From DASXRA01 sp963737425 (GTDB taxonomy: Bacteria > Actinomycetota > Actinomycetes > Mycobacteriales > Jatrophihabitantaceae), in NCBI GenBank assembly GCA_963737425.1, contig CAVTSX010000004.1, positions 124,001-188,000 on the forward strand: DNA of 64,000 nucleotides, in the 5' to 3' direction. Position numbers and translations under genes: made by a program. Shown in pieces: positions 9,221 through 18,813 of this stretch. The first letter of the stretch is position 1; every line of letters starts with the position of its first letter. The notes beneath the pieces were generated by a model. It made no database searches, was not told the origin of the DNA, and was given only the letters and a program-made list of their open reading frames with translations.

Positions 9221-10998
9221 GCCGCCGACTGCAATGTGCGGCGGTGATCATGGGCGCCGCGATGGTCGTGACGGGATGCTCCGGCGTGCCGACCTCGTCG
9301 TCCCCGGAGGTCATCGGCCCGGCGAGAGATGCTTCGGCAGCGTCGCCGCAGCCGGTGGTCCAACCCGAGCCGAATGCCGATCCGTCCCGGATCGTGTACG
9401 ACTTCCTCAAGGCGAACGTCGGCGAGCCGGACGATCCACGCCGCGCGCACGTGTACCTGACCGATGCCGAGCAGAGCAAATGGTCCGACAGCACCGTAAC
9501 GATCCTGCAGGAATTCCCGCGGATTAGCCCAGCCAGCGGTGGTCGCACACAGCAGACTGTGACGGCCAGCGGCGTTCAGGTCGGCCGGCTCGCGGCAGAC
9601 GGCACATACACGCCCGATCCCGCGGCATCAGGCGGCGGCGGGCAGCCGGTGTCGTTTCAGTTCACCCTTCGGCTGGTCAAGGGACAATGGCGGATCAGCG
9701 ACCTGCCGGATGGGCTGGTCGTGACCGACGCGGACTTCGGCACCGACCGGAACATCGTTGGAACCTATCGGGAAAGCAAGCTGTACTACTACGACCTGTC
9801 CGAGCAGCACCTCGTCCCGGACCCTCGCTATACCGCTCTCACGGACGTCCAAGCGGTCGCGTCGTGGCAGCTGCGGCAGTTGCTCGAAGGTCCGCGTTCG
9901 CAGCTGGAGAGCGCGGTGCATACCGAGCTGCCCAGCCAGCAGTCGCTGACCGCGCGAGCGTCCGTGACCGTGACACCCGGTCCGTTCGTCAGCGTGGAGC
10001 TTCCCGGCAGCTCCCAGCTCGACAGACTCACCAAGCTGAACCTCGCGGCCCAGCTGACGGCCACACTGGCGACCCAGGCGGGGACGATCATGACCATCAC
10101 CGACGGCGGCAAGCCGGTCGACATCCCGAACCTGCCGGAGCGATTCAGCAAGGACGACGTCTCGGCCGCCACCGGCCAGTTCGGTTCGGCGAACCTGCCG
10201 GTGTACTTCATCGACGCACTCGGTCGGCTCGTCGAGCGCGTCGACGACACGGACTCCCTCATCGGCAAGAGCCCGCTCGGCGACGGCGGCGCCTACCACC
10301 TGCGCTCCGTTGCTGTCGCGGCGCGCGGCTCGGCAGACTACGAGGTCGCCGCGACGATCGGCGCCGGCAACTCGCAGACCCTGTGGATCGGCACGTTCAA
10401 GAAAGGCCTGCGAAAGACCGCGCTGGGCGCTGGTCCGTTGACCCGTCCTTCCTGGGCGCCGAGCCTGCACGAGGCGTGGGTCGGCGACGGCACGCGCATC
10501 TACCGCGTCGGCGCCAACAGCGGCATACCGATCTCCGTGCCGACCGGTTTGGCCGGCGGGCGTATCACGGCGCTGCGGTTCAGTCCGGAAGGCTCCCGGC
10601 TCGCGATGATCGTCGCCGCCCCGAACGGAGCGTCGCAGGTGTGGGTCGGCGCGGTCGTCCGATCAGGTCAGTCGGTGCGCATCGACAACCCTGAGCCCAT
10701 CACGCCACCTGACTACGTGCTCAACGACGTGGCCTGGAACGACGACACGACCTTGTACATCGTCGGCCACAACCCGAACGCCGATACCTGGGTATGGCAG
10801 GTGCAGGTCGACGGGGCCTATCTGCAGCCACGTTCCTCCGCCGGCCTGCCTTCGATGCCCGACAGCATCACCGCCTCGGGGGGCCAGTCGGTGTGGGCGT
10901 CCGTGGGTAGGTCGGTGTACCAGGAGGCGACGCAGACCGCTTGGGTCAACCCGGGCGACGATCCGACCCTCGGCACCAATCCGCTCTACCTCGAGTAG
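9217..10998 (+). CDS. lpqB: lipoprotein LpqB, modulator of MtrAB
   Basis: A 593-residue lipoprotein that acts with MtrB at the outer face of the membrane. It has a short signal peptide and lipobox VTGC with Cys21 as lipidated residue, followed by a low-complexity Ser/Pro linker. A GerMN-type region covers roughly residues 60-300 (QLRQLLEGPRSQLESAVHT, then LPGSSQLDRLTKLNLAAQ). The C-terminal half is the LpqB beta-propeller (LRFSPEGSRLAMIV, VAWNDDTTLYIV). The ATG overlaps the mtrB stop (ATGA). Confidence 0.95.
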   Translation: MSRRLQCAAVIMGAAMVVTGCSGVPTSSSPEVIGPARDASAASPQPVVQPEPNADPSRIVYDFLKANVGEPDDPRRAHVYLTDAEQSKWSDSTVTILQEFPRISPASGGRTQQTVTASGVQVGRLAADGTYTPDPAASGGGGQPVSFQFTLRLVKGQWRISDLPDGLVVTDADFGTDRNIVGTYRESKLYYYDLSEQHLVPDPRYTALTDVQAVASWQLRQLLEGPRSQLESAVHTELPSQQSLTARASVTVTPGPFVSVELPGSSQLDRLTKLNLAAQLTATLATQAGTIMTITDGGKPVDIPNLPERFSKDDVSAATGQFGSANLPVYFIDALGRLVERVDDTDSLIGKSPLGDGGAYHLRSVAVAARGSADYEVAATIGAGNSQTLWIGTFKKGLRKTALGAGPLTRPSWAPSLHEAWVGDGTRIYRVGANSGIPISVPTGLAGGRITALRFSPEGSRLAMIVAAPNGASQVWVGAVVRSGQSVRIDNPEPITPPDYVLNDVAWNDDTTLYIVGHNPNADTWVWQVQVDGAYLQPRSSAGLPSMPDSITASGGQSVWASVGRSVYQEATQTAWVNPGDDPTLGTNPLYLE

Positions 10999-11032
10999 CT
11001 CCGGATCTGGCGGATATCCACACGCCAGGTCG

Positions 11033-11041
11033 TTGTCCACA
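11033..11041 (+). promoter_or_regulatory. DnaA-box sequence TTGTCCACA
   Basis: A perfect actinobacterial DnaA-box nonamer lies in the gap between lpqB and comF. MtrA is known in mycobacteria to act with DnaA-controlled replication, but a single box here may simply be a titration site or chance. Confidence 0.3.
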
Positions 11042-11092
11042 GCTGCGCCGACCGCCGAGCGTCGACGTCGTGGATCGCGCATTCTGGTGCCC

Positions 11093-11731
11093 ATGCTTGG
11101 TGCGCTGGCCGATCTGATCCTTCCGCGGCGTTGTGCCGGTTGCGGCGATGCCGGCGGCCACGCACTGTGCGCGTCCTGCGCACCACCGCAGGCGCCGCTG
11201 CTGATCGGCGCGCCAGGGCTGCGCATCGCCGCGGCGGGCACCTACGACGGTGGCCTGCGTCGGGCCGTGCTCGGGTACAAGGAGCGCGGGCGGCGCGAAC
11301 TCGCACGTCCGCTGGCTGGTCTGCTGGCGATCGCGGCCGCCACGGTGGCTGCGCCAGGCTCGATGCTGGTGCCGGTCCCGTCGATGCGTGCGGCCGCTCG
11401 GCGGCGCGGCGGCGATCATGTCGCGCGCCTCGCGCGGCACGTGGCCCGCCCGCTCGGCGGGCAGGTGTCGGCGGTGCTCACGTTGGCGCGGCCGGTCCGC
11501 GACTCCGCCGGGCTCGGCATCAGCGCACGACGCCTCAACCTGGGCAACGCCATGCGGGCGCGTGCTCCCGCGGCCGGCGGGCAGGCGATCCTGCTCGACG
11601 ACATCGTCACGACCGGTGCCACCCTCGTCGAGGCAGCGCGAGCGCTGCGTGCTGCCGGCTGGCAGGTGGCGGGAGCCGCGGTGATTGCCGCGACTCCGCG
11701 CCGCGAGCACCCTCGGGCAAGGTCGAGGTGA
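11093..11731 (+). CDS. ComF-family phosphoribosyltransferase-like protein
   Basis: A 212-residue ComF homologue. In competent bacteria ComF helps DNA uptake and recombination; in actinobacteria its role is unknown. The N-terminus has a Cys4 zinc ribbon (RCAGCGD, then LCASCAPP) and the C-terminus a PRPP-binding loop ILLDDIVTTGATL. The start is placed at ATG 11093 (MLGALADLILPRRCAGC), where the family normally begins; a TTG at 11033 in the same frame would sit on a DnaA box and is less likely. It follows lpqB after 94 nt, the same neighbour as in mycobacteria. Confidence 0.88.
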   Translation: MLGALADLILPRRCAGCGDAGGHALCASCAPPQAPLLIGAPGLRIAAAGTYDGGLRRAVLGYKERGRRELARPLAGLLAIAAATVAAPGSMLVPVPSMRAAARRRGGDHVARLARHVARPLGGQVSAVLTLARPVRDSAGLGISARRLNLGNAMRARAPAAGGQAILLDDIVTTGATLVEAARALRAAGWQVAGAAVIAATPRREHPRARSR

Positions 11732-11763
11732 CTTCGGCCCGGTTCGGGGCGCAGTGTGTCTTT

Positions 11764-11781
11764 CGTCTGACCCGCCAGACG
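11764..11781 (+). terminator. short hairpin downstream of comF
   Basis: CGTCTG at 11764-11769 and CAGACG at 11776-11781 form a 6-bp stem with a 6-nt loop, 32 nt after the comF stop. The stem is short and there is no T-tract, so termination is only possible. Confidence 0.3.
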
Positions 11782-11922
11782 CTCTATGGCACATGCGCCA
11801 AGTCCGGTCTAGCGTGGTCATGACCTGACCGAGTTGGCGTTTCATCGCACCCGCGCGCGGTCACTGATCATCCACGCCGTGCGTGACGTCGGTGCTACGC
11901 CGTGATCAACGGTGGAGGGCAC

Positions 11923-12513
11923 ATGGAGGTTGTGGTGCATGGTCGCAACGTCGAGGTTCCGGATCATTTCCGCATTCATGTCACAGAAAAGCTTGGCAGG
12001 GTCGAGCGATACGACCAGAAGATCATCCGCGCAGACGTCGAGCTGCATCACGAACGAAATCCCCGGCAGAACGGCCGATGCCAGCACGTCGAGATAACCT
12101 GCCGCACCCGTGGACCGGTCGTGCGCGGCGAGGCGTGCGCCGAGGACTTCTACAAGGCGCTCGATGTCGCCTCCGACAAGCTCGAGCGCCGATTCCGCCA
12201 GGCCGCCGACCGGCGCCGGGTCCATCACGGCCGGCGCACCCCGACGTCGCTCGCCGCGGCCACCGCAGGCGCTCCGCCGTCGGTCGAGACCACCGTCGAC
12301 GTCATCGACGACGGCACGGTCGAGGACGGCCCCGGTCACATCGTCCGCGAAAAGGATCATCCGGCCAAGCCGATGACCGTCGACCAGGCGCTGTTCGAGA
12401 TGGAACTCGTCGGCCACGACTTCTACCTGTTCGCCGACGTCGACACCGGCCGCCCGAGCGTCGTCTACCGCCGCCACGCATACGACTACGGCCTGATCAG
12501 GCTCTCCGGCTGA
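11923..12513 (+). CDS. hpf: ribosome hibernation promoting factor, long form
   Basis: A 196-residue long-form HPF that binds the 30S decoding region and dimerises 70S into 100S ribosomes in stationary phase or hypoxia. The N-terminal domain has VVVHGRNVEVPDHFRIHVTEKLGRVERY; a variable linker follows; the C-terminal dimerisation domain is KPMTVDQALFEMELVGHDFYLF, then VVYRRHAYDYGLIRL. The ATG at 11923 is preferred, with GGAGGG at 11914-11919; a GTG at 11902 in the same frame would add seven residues. It overlaps the converging acetyltransferase gene by 17 nt. Confidence 0.93.
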   Translation: MEVVVHGRNVEVPDHFRIHVTEKLGRVERYDQKIIRADVELHHERNPRQNGRCQHVEITCRTRGPVVRGEACAEDFYKALDVASDKLERRFRQAADRRRVHHGRRTPTSLAAATAGAPPSVETTVDVIDDGTVEDGPGHIVREKDHPAKPMTVDQALFEMELVGHDFYLFADVDTGRPSVVYRRHAYDYGLIRLSG

Positions 12514-13633
12514 CGTCGGGGCTCACCAAGGCAAATCGTGCCTCGTCGCTGAACGTGCCGTCGGCGTTGGCGAGCCGTGCCTCGCGAATGCCGTCCGGCA
12601 TGAAGCCGGCCGCGAGCGCAGCCTTCTGCGACGCGACGTTGTCGATCTTGGCGCCGAGTTCGAGGCGGGCGAAGCCTGCCTGCTGGAACGCCCAGGGACC
12701 CAGCAGGCGAAGCGCCCGCGCCGCATAGCCCCGGCCGCGGAAGCCGGGCAATATCCCGTAGCCGATCAGGCCCACCCGCGGCGGACCCGACTGGCGCAAC
12801 GTGATCGTGCCGGCCACCGCGCCGGAGGCGATCTCGACTATCGCCAGGCTGGCGTACGGCCCGACCAGCCAGCGAAGGGCCGCGTGCGCCGCGATCCGCG
12901 CCGAGTCAGCTCGGTCCGGGGTGGCGGCGTCGAATCCCCAGCGCATCGCCTCGTCATTGCTCCGCTCCTCGTGCACGGCATCTGCGTCGGGGGCCGCGAG
13001 CGGACGAAGCCGCACGGTGGAATCCCTGAGACCGGCGGGCGGCAAACCCGGAAAGGCGCGGCTTATCGTCGCGGCCGAATCGCCGGCCAGGCGGGCGAAC
13101 AGCGCTCCGTCGACGACCCCGTCCGGGGTCAGTTCCTTGCCCCGGGTGATCGCCTCGAACCGGAATCCCGCGATCAGCGCGGTCTTGGCCGACGCAATGT
13201 TGCCGACGGCGCAACGCAGTTCGATCCGCCGCACGCCGTGCTGGAACGCCCAGCCGCTCAGGGCGCTCGTAGCCTCCGCCGCATAGGCCCGGCCTTGCGC
13301 AGGCACCCCCACCCAGTAGCCGATCTCGCCGGAGGTGTCTCTCGGGCCCGGGAGGCGCAACTCGACTGCGCCCACGAGGGCGCCGCTTGCCGTCTCGACC
13401 ATCGCGCCGGCGACGGCCGTGCCGGCACGTCGGCCCTGCACGCCGAAGTTTGTGACGAACTGCGTCGCGTCTGCGCTGGTATACGGGCTCGGCAATGGCA
13501 GAAATTCGTGCAGGGCCGGCTCGGCCATGATCGTCTCGACGTCGCTGGCGTCATCGCCATGCCACGGCCGAAGCGTGAGCCGCTCGCTCGTGATGACGAC
13601 GTCGTCGAGCTCGATGTCGTTCCATTGGCCCAT
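12497..13633 (-). CDS. tandem GNAT acetyltransferase (two RimJ/RimL-like domains)
   Basis: A 378-residue protein with two complete GNAT modules. The first covers about residues 10-180 (TSERLTLRPW, GYWVGVPAQGRAYAAEATSA, IASAKTALIAGF), the second about 200-370 (DSTVRLRPL, GYGILPGFRGRGYAARAL, VASQKAALAAGF). Both keep the acetyl-CoA pyrophosphate loop (Q/R-G-x-G/A-Y-A). The substrate is unknown; RimJ/L relatives acetylate N-terminal or small amines. The start is the ATG at 13633; upstream in-frame GTGs have no ribosome site. It converges on hpf with a 17-nt overlap and stands alone transcriptionally. Confidence 0.85.
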   Translation of the reverse strand: MGQWNDIELDDVVITSERLTLRPWHGDDASDVETIMAEPALHEFLPLPSPYTSADATQFVTNFGVQGRRAGTAVAGAMVETASGALVGAVELRLPGPRDTSGEIGYWVGVPAQGRAYAAEATSALSGWAFQHGVRRIELRCAVGNIASAKTALIAGFRFEAITRGKELTPDGVVDGALFARLAGDSAATISRAFPGLPPAGLRDSTVRLRPLAAPDADAVHEERSNDEAMRWGFDAATPDRADSARIAAHAALRWLVGPYASLAIVEIASGAVAGTITLRQSGPPRVGLIGYGILPGFRGRGYAARALRLLGPWAFQQAGFARLELGAKIDNVASQKAALAAGFMPDGIREARLANADGTFSDEARFALVSPDVSRRA

Positions 13634-13858
13634 GAACCACACCCTGCCAGAGGCGGCAATCCGGTCAGGGCTGCATGTGCCGGCGCCCGGGGTCACAGAC
13701 GCCGCCCGCGCTTGCGTCACGAACGCCGCAGCCAGGTGGCGACCGGATTAGGGCGAGTCTTCGCAGCACGGCCGCGATCATGTCTGACCAGACGAAACCA
13801 CGCCGAGGAAGCGTCGCCCCTGTGACCGATCCGTGCCGTCCGGCTACTTACCCGTACC

Positions 13859-16756
13859 ATGGCCGCCGTGGTTCTTGCGAAGATTTTGCGCGCCGGTGAA
13901 GGCAAGACGGTCCGACGCCTTTCGACCATTGCCGAGCACATCGAGACGCTGGAAGACGACTACGTCGACCTGACCGATGCCGAGCTGCGTGCGCAGACCG
14001 ACACGTTCAAGGAACGCTTCGCCGACGGCGAGACTCTCGATGACCTGTTGCCCGAGGCGTTCGCGGTGGTACGCGAGGCCGCCCGTCGCACGCTCGGCCA
14101 GTTCCACTACAAGGTGCAGCTGATGGGCGGGGCGGCCCTTCACCTCGGTGACATCGCCGAGATGAAGACCGGTGAGGGCAAGACGCTCGTCTCGACGCTT
14201 CCCGCGTACCTGAATGCGCTCTCCGGCAACGGGGTGCACATCGTCACCGTCAACGACTACCTGGCCTCCCGCGACGCCGACTGGATGGGTCGCGTGCACC
14301 GCTTCCTCGGTCTGTCGGTCGGGAAGATCCTCTCCGAACTTCCGCCGGAGAAGCGCAAGGCCGCCTACGGCGCCGACATCACCTACGGCACCAACAACGA
14401 ATTCGGCTTCGACTACCTACGCGACAACATGGCCTGGTCGCTCGACGATCTCGTCCAGCGCGGGCACAACTACGCCATCGTCGACGAGGTCGACTCCATC
14501 CTCATCGACGAGGCGCGCACGCCGCTGATCATCTCCGGTCCCGCCGAGGAGAATCAGCGCTGGTACCTCGAATTCGCGCGCCTGTCACCCAGGATGAAGC
14601 GCGACGAGCACTACGAGGTCGAAGAGGGCAAGCGCACGGTCGCGGTCACCGAAGAGGGCGTCGCGTTCGTCGAGGACCAACTCGGCATCGAGAACCTCTA
14701 CGAAGCCGCGAACACTCCGCTGGTCGGCTACCTCAACAATTCGCTGAAGGCCAAGGAGCTCTACAAGCGCGATCGCGACTACATCGTCACCAACGGCGAA
14801 GTGCTCATTGTTGATGAGTTCACCGGTCGCGTGCTGCACGGCCGCCGTTACAACGAGGGAATGCACCAGGCGATCGAGGCCAAGGAAAGCGTCCAGATCC
14901 AGCAGGAGAACCAGACGCTCGCCACGATCACGCTGCAGAACTACTTCCGCCTCTACGACAAGCTCTCCGGCATGACGGGCACGGCGCAGACCGAGGCCGC
15001 CGAACTGCACCAGATCTACAAGCTCGGCGTCGTGCCGATCCCCACGAACATGCCGATGGTCCGTGACGACGAAACCGACCTGATCTACAAGACCGAGGAC
15101 GCCAAGTTCGCCTCCGTGGTCGACGACATCACCGAGCGTCACGAGGCCGGCCAGCCGGTGCTGGTCGGCACCGCGAGCGTGGCCAAGTCTGAGCGGCTCG
15201 CCTCGCTGCTGCTGCGGCGTGGCATCCCGCACGAGGTGCTCAACGCGAAGAACCACGCTCGTGAGGCCGCGATCATCGCCAACGCCGGGCGCAAGGGCGC
15301 AGTCACGGTCGCCACCAACATGGCCGGGCGCGGTACCGACATCATGCTCGGCGGCAACCCCGAATTCGCGGCCGATCTCGCGTTGCGCGACCGGGGACTG
15401 ACCCCCGACGAGACTCCCGAGGAGTACGAGGCCGCGTGGCAGGACGCCCTCGACAAGGCCAAGGCCGAGATCGCCAAGGAGCACGAGGAAGTCGTCGAAC
15501 TCGGCGGCCTGTACGTCCTCGGCACTGAGCGGCACGAGTCGCGGCGTATCGACAACCAGCTGCGCGGCCGGTCCGGCCGCCAGGGCGACCCGGGTGAGTC
15601 GCGCTTCTACCTGTCTCTCGGCGACGACCTGATGGTTCGCTTCAACGGCGAACGGGTCGCGCAGATGATGACCCTGCTGCGCCTTCCCGAGGACGTGCCG
15701 ATCGAGCAGCGCATGGTCTCCAAGGCGATCCAGTCGGCGCAGACGCAGATGGAGCAGCAGAACTTCGAGATCCGCAAGAACGTCCTCAAGTACGACGAGG
15801 TACTCAACAAGCAGCGCACCGTCATCTACGCCGAGCGACGCAAGGTACTCGACGGCGCCGACCTGTCCGACCAGATCCGCGACATGGTCGCAGAGGTCGT
15901 GCGCGGCTACGTCCAAGGGGCGACCGCGTCCGGCTACGCCGAGGAATGGGACCTCGACCAGCTGTGGACTGCGCTCAAGACGCTCTACCCGATCTCTCTC
16001 TCGGTCGACGAGGCCGTCGACCAGGCCGGCGGGCACAAGTCCGATCTCACCCGCGAGTTCCTCGTCGAGGAGTTGACCGCCGACGCCGAGGCCGCCTACG
16101 ACGCACGCGAGGAAGATCTCGGCAGCGAGGTCATGCGCGAGTTCGAACGGCGCGTACTGCTGTCGGTTCTGGACCGCAAGTGGCGCGAACACCTCTACGA
16201 GATGGACTACCTGCAGGAGGGCATCGGCCTGCGGGCCATGGCTCAGCGCGACCCGCTCGTCGAGTACCAGCGCGAGGGCTTCGACATGTTCAGCGCGATG
16301 ATGGACGGCATCAAGGAGGAGTCAGTCGGATTCCTGTTCAACCTCGAGGTCCAGGTCGAGGAGCCGGCTGAGCCGACCGCCGTACCGGCCGATGCCAACG
16401 GCTCGGCGCCCCGCCTGGACGAATCTGTGCTCGCTGCGGCCCAGCCGGACGACGACGTGGTGTCGCCGGTGAGCGATGACGCCGCCACCGACGGCACCGA
16501 CAGCGCTGACGGCACTGACGGCAAGGGCGGCGCACCGCATATCTCGGCGAAGGGACTCGAGCGCGACAAGGCGGCGAAGCCGCTCGTGTACAGCGCACCG
16601 GCGCTCGGCTCGGAGACACCCGAGGTACGGGTGACCAGCGGCGAATCGGCGTCGGCCGCCAGCAAGTCGGCGAAACGTCAGCAGCAGTCGCGCGCCAACC
16701 CGAACCGCGGCAGCCGCGGCAACCGCAGCAGCAACGCCCGCAGGCGCAAGCGCTAG
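13859..16756 (+). CDS. secA: preprotein translocase ATPase SecA (housekeeping SecA1 type)
   Basis: The 965-residue motor that drives preproteins through SecYEG. Walker A is MKTGEGKT at 102-109, Walker B includes DEVD at 209-212, followed by ILIDEARTPLIISG. Also seen are the preprotein cross-linking region, NMAGRGTDI, and the helicase-like ESRRIDNQLRGRSGRQGDPG. The last 150 residues are an acidic then basic low-complexity tail (ends RSSNARRRKR) without the C-terminal Cys/His zinc motif, as in actinobacterial SecA1. ATG 13859 is used; GTG 13868 is an alternative. The stop lies 10 nt from that of the converging Rv3235-like gene. Confidence 0.97.
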   Translation: MAAVVLAKILRAGEGKTVRRLSTIAEHIETLEDDYVDLTDAELRAQTDTFKERFADGETLDDLLPEAFAVVREAARRTLGQFHYKVQLMGGAALHLGDIAEMKTGEGKTLVSTLPAYLNALSGNGVHIVTVNDYLASRDADWMGRVHRFLGLSVGKILSELPPEKRKAAYGADITYGTNNEFGFDYLRDNMAWSLDDLVQRGHNYAIVDEVDSILIDEARTPLIISGPAEENQRWYLEFARLSPRMKRDEHYEVEEGKRTVAVTEEGVAFVEDQLGIENLYEAANTPLVGYLNNSLKAKELYKRDRDYIVTNGEVLIVDEFTGRVLHGRRYNEGMHQAIEAKESVQIQQENQTLATITLQNYFRLYDKLSGMTGTAQTEAAELHQIYKLGVVPIPTNMPMVRDDETDLIYKTEDAKFASVVDDITERHEAGQPVLVGTASVAKSERLASLLLRRGIPHEVLNAKNHAREAAIIANAGRKGAVTVATNMAGRGTDIMLGGNPEFAADLALRDRGLTPDETPEEYEAAWQDALDKAKAEIAKEHEEVVELGGLYVLGTERHESRRIDNQLRGRSGRQGDPGESRFYLSLGDDLMVRFNGERVAQMMTLLRLPEDVPIEQRMVSKAIQSAQTQMEQQNFEIRKNVLKYDEVLNKQRTVIYAERRKVLDGADLSDQIRDMVAEVVRGYVQGATASGYAEEWDLDQLWTALKTLYPISLSVDEAVDQAGGHKSDLTREFLVEELTADAEAAYDAREEDLGSEVMREFERRVLLSVLDRKWREHLYEMDYLQEGIGLRAMAQRDPLVEYQREGFDMFSAMMDGIKEESVGFLFNLEVQVEEPAEPTAVPADANGSAPRLDESVLAAAQPDDDVVSPVSDDAATDGTDSADGTDGKGGAPHISAKGLERDKAAKPLVYSAPALGSETPEVRVTSGESASAASKSAKRQQQSRANPNRGSRGNRSSNARRRKR

Positions 16757-16766
16757 CGTCGGGGCA

Positions 16767-17309
16767 CTAGCCGATCTGCAACCGCACGCAGCGCCACCGC
16801 CCGTCCAACCCCTCAAGGCGCGCGGCAATTGCGCGAAAGCGCGTGCCGGTCTGCACGACCGCCGACAACTCGGCCACGCCGTCGGCCGGCTCGCACACCC
16901 GAATCGATCGCAGCACGGCGGGATGCGCCCAGCCCCGCCGGTTGGGGCGATCCATATCGGCGATCAGCCCGCCGAACACGCCGTTGCTCAGGTGCGGAGC
17001 GAGCTGATGCGGCGACCTGCGTCCGGCCATCGCCTCGAGCGCCGCGATGAGCAGCTTGCGCCCGAACCACAAGGCATCCGGTAGCTGGCCACGTCCGGTC
17101 GGCTGCGCCGCGAACTCGTCGCAGTTGTTCACCAGTCGTCGGCGCGACGGAGCGAACGGCAGTGGCCGATCGTGTGGGCCGACCAGTGTCAGGTGACGCT
17201 GCATCATCTCGTCGTCGAACGGCGGTTCGCGTCGTGGTGCCGCGCGGACCGTTACCCGGTGACGGCAGGTGCTGGGTGTCGCGACTACGTGGCTGAGGGC
17301 GGCGGTCAT
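16767..17309 (-). CDS. Rv3235-family protein (DUF6459)
   Basis: A 180-residue actinobacterial protein of unknown function, recognised from its C-terminal domain: LWFGRKLLIAALEAMAGRRS, HLSNGVF, then RVCEPADGVAELSAVVQ and RFRAIAARLEGLDGRWRC. The N-terminal third is basic and low in structure. It commonly sits near secA in actinobacteria. The start overlaps the stop of the LysM gene (ATGA), so the two are co-translated and may act together at the envelope, which is inference. Confidence 0.75.
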   Translation of the reverse strand: MTAALSHVVATPSTCRHRVTVRAAPRREPPFDDEMMQRHLTLVGPHDRPLPFAPSRRRLVNNCDEFAAQPTGRGQLPDALWFGRKLLIAALEAMAGRRSPHQLAPHLSNGVFGGLIADMDRPNRRGWAHPAVLRSIRVCEPADGVAELSAVVQTGTRFRAIAARLEGLDGRWRCVRLQIG

Positions 17310-18103
17310 GTGGTTTCTCCTTGACGGGCGTGGTCAGGTGGCGCGTGGAGGGTTTCGCCGGGTCGGATGAGGGATGGGTCGGCGCCGATCGTCGGTCGGT
17401 TCTGCGCGTACCAGGGCGGCCATTGGGCAGCGATCTCGGCCGGCGTGGCATCGGGTCCCAAGCGGTGCGCGGCGATCAACCAGAGGGAGTCGCCGGGCTC
17501 GACCAGGACCTCGCCGCCGGTCGATGACGACGCGGTGCTCGTCGAGCCGGGTTGGACATGGCGGGCGTGATGTGACGGTGGTGAGCTCGGCAGGGCCGGG
17601 GTCGGTACGTGCGGTTGAGGGTCCGGTGGACGATCGGTCGGCCAGCCGACCTGCAGCCGGGGCAGGGCGCCGGCGTCGGTGGGCCAGTCCGGCCTCGGCT
17701 GCGCGTTCGACACACCCGGCGCGCTGACCGGCCCGGCGAGGGCACGGGCGTCGGCGGCGATCGGCGTGATCAGCACGCTGAGTCCGGCCGCGCCGGCGAT
17801 CGTGCGAAGCAGCGCCCTGGGCAGCATCTGCCGCGCGACATAGCGAGAGGTGCGACCCGCTCGGCCCGGGATGGCCGCCGCCAGGGCAGCGGCGAAACCG
17901 ATCGCAAGCCACAGCGCCACGCACCACAGCGCCGCGCAACCCAGCGTGATCGCCGCATGGTCGGCGCCAACCCCGGCAACCCAGCGGTGCGGGGCAGCAA
18001 GGTCGCCCGCCAGCGTCGCCCAGTGCGGGCGGAGGCAGGCCAGCGCGGCGGCGTCAGCGCCCACGACGATGGCCGGCCAGATGACGCGTGTGGCAGCTTT
18101 CAC
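17306..18103 (-). CDS. LysM-domain membrane protein
   Basis: A 265-residue protein with two or three N-terminal hydrophobic segments (around residues 5-30, 50-80, 100-120), a Pro/Ser-rich linker, and a C-terminal LysM domain (EVLVEPGDSLWLIAAHRLG ... NRPTIGADPSLIRPGETL). It likely anchors in the membrane and contacts peptidoglycan. The start is GTG at 18103, beginning VKAATRVIWPAIVVG, with GAAAGG 9 nt upstream. Translation is coupled to the downstream Rv3235-like gene. The 115-nt AT-richer gap to the divergent gene at 18219 should hold promoters for both, but no convincing elements were found. Confidence 0.82.
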   Translation of the reverse strand: MKAATRVIWPAIVVGADAAALACLRPHWATLAGDLAAPHRWVAGVGADHAAITLGCAALWCVALWLAIGFAAALAAAIPGRAGRTSRYVARQMLPRALLRTIAGAAGLSVLITPIAADARALAGPVSAPGVSNAQPRPDWPTDAGALPRLQVGWPTDRPPDPQPHVPTPALPSSPPSHHARHVQPGSTSTASSSTGGEVLVEPGDSLWLIAAHRLGPDATPAEIAAQWPPWYAQNRPTIGADPSLIRPGETLHAPPDHARQGETT

Positions 18104-18218
18104 GTCAATTACCTTTCGTTTGCATTCATTTGCCTTGATACGCTCTCGATAGCTGCCAGTCAAGTTGAATGATCTAATGCCCAGGGCGTACAGCGAACTG
18201 GGCGGGGTGGGGGAGTCA

Positions 18219-18776
18219 ATGCGCTGGGAAGGTCTCTTCGCGGACCTCGATGCACAGGCCGCGGCGCTCGAGACAGCTGAGCGTGCGGCCCAGGTCGAGG
18301 AGCGGGCCCGCGCCGAACTTGGCCGCATCAGGCTGGTCGACCGCCTGCGTCCGGCGCTCGGCACCGTGCTACGGCTGCGCTGCCGTGGCGAGCTGACCAT
18401 CTCCGGTATCGCCGTGCGCGTCGGCGCCGAGTGGCTTCTGATCGACGAGGGAGGCAATCGCGAGGCGCTGGTAGCAACCGCAATGCTGGTCAGCGTGTCG
18501 GGTCTTGGCCGCCTGTCCGACGTGCCCGATGCCGAGAGCGTCGTCGAGTCCCGCCTCGGCTTGCGTCATGCGCTACGGGGTATCGCGCGCGACCGTTCCG
18601 CCGTAGGCGTCCATCTCGTCGATGGCACGGTGGTGGCCGGCACGATCGACCGGATCGGCGCGGAGTTCTGCGAGCTGGCGGCACATGCGCCAGGTGAGCT
18701 GCGGCGCCATGGCGATGTGCGCGATGTCCTGGTGATACCGCTCGGTGCCGTGGTCGCGGTGCGACGCCAGGCGTGA
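18219..18776 (+). CDS. conserved actinobacterial hypothetical protein
   Basis: A 185-residue protein beginning MRWEGLFADLDAQAAALETA, a start pattern I recognise from uncharacterised proteins of streptomycetes and relatives. An N-terminal helical region of about 45 residues is followed by a beta-rich part with GTVLRLRCRGELTISGIAVR, GAEWLLIDE and VHLVDGTVVAGTIDRIGAEF, suggestive of an Sm-like or barrel fold, though unproven. The ATG at 18219 has GGGGGAG about 4 nt upstream; in-frame starts at 18165 and 18177 lack a ribosome site. It diverges from the LysM gene and converges on the small HTH gene. Confidence 0.65.
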   Translation: MRWEGLFADLDAQAAALETAERAAQVEERARAELGRIRLVDRLRPALGTVLRLRCRGELTISGIAVRVGAEWLLIDEGGNREALVATAMLVSVSGLGRLSDVPDAESVVESRLGLRHALRGIARDRSAVGVHLVDGTVVAGTIDRIGAEFCELAAHAPGELRRHGDVRDVLVIPLGAVVAVRRQA

Positions 18777-18813
18777 GCTCGCGGGTCGAGCCACGTCCGC
18801 GGTCAGCGGGCGC

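Noticed and set aside
14585..16192. 535-codon minus-strand frame inside secA
   Set aside because: Mirror of the SecA codons with no domain features.
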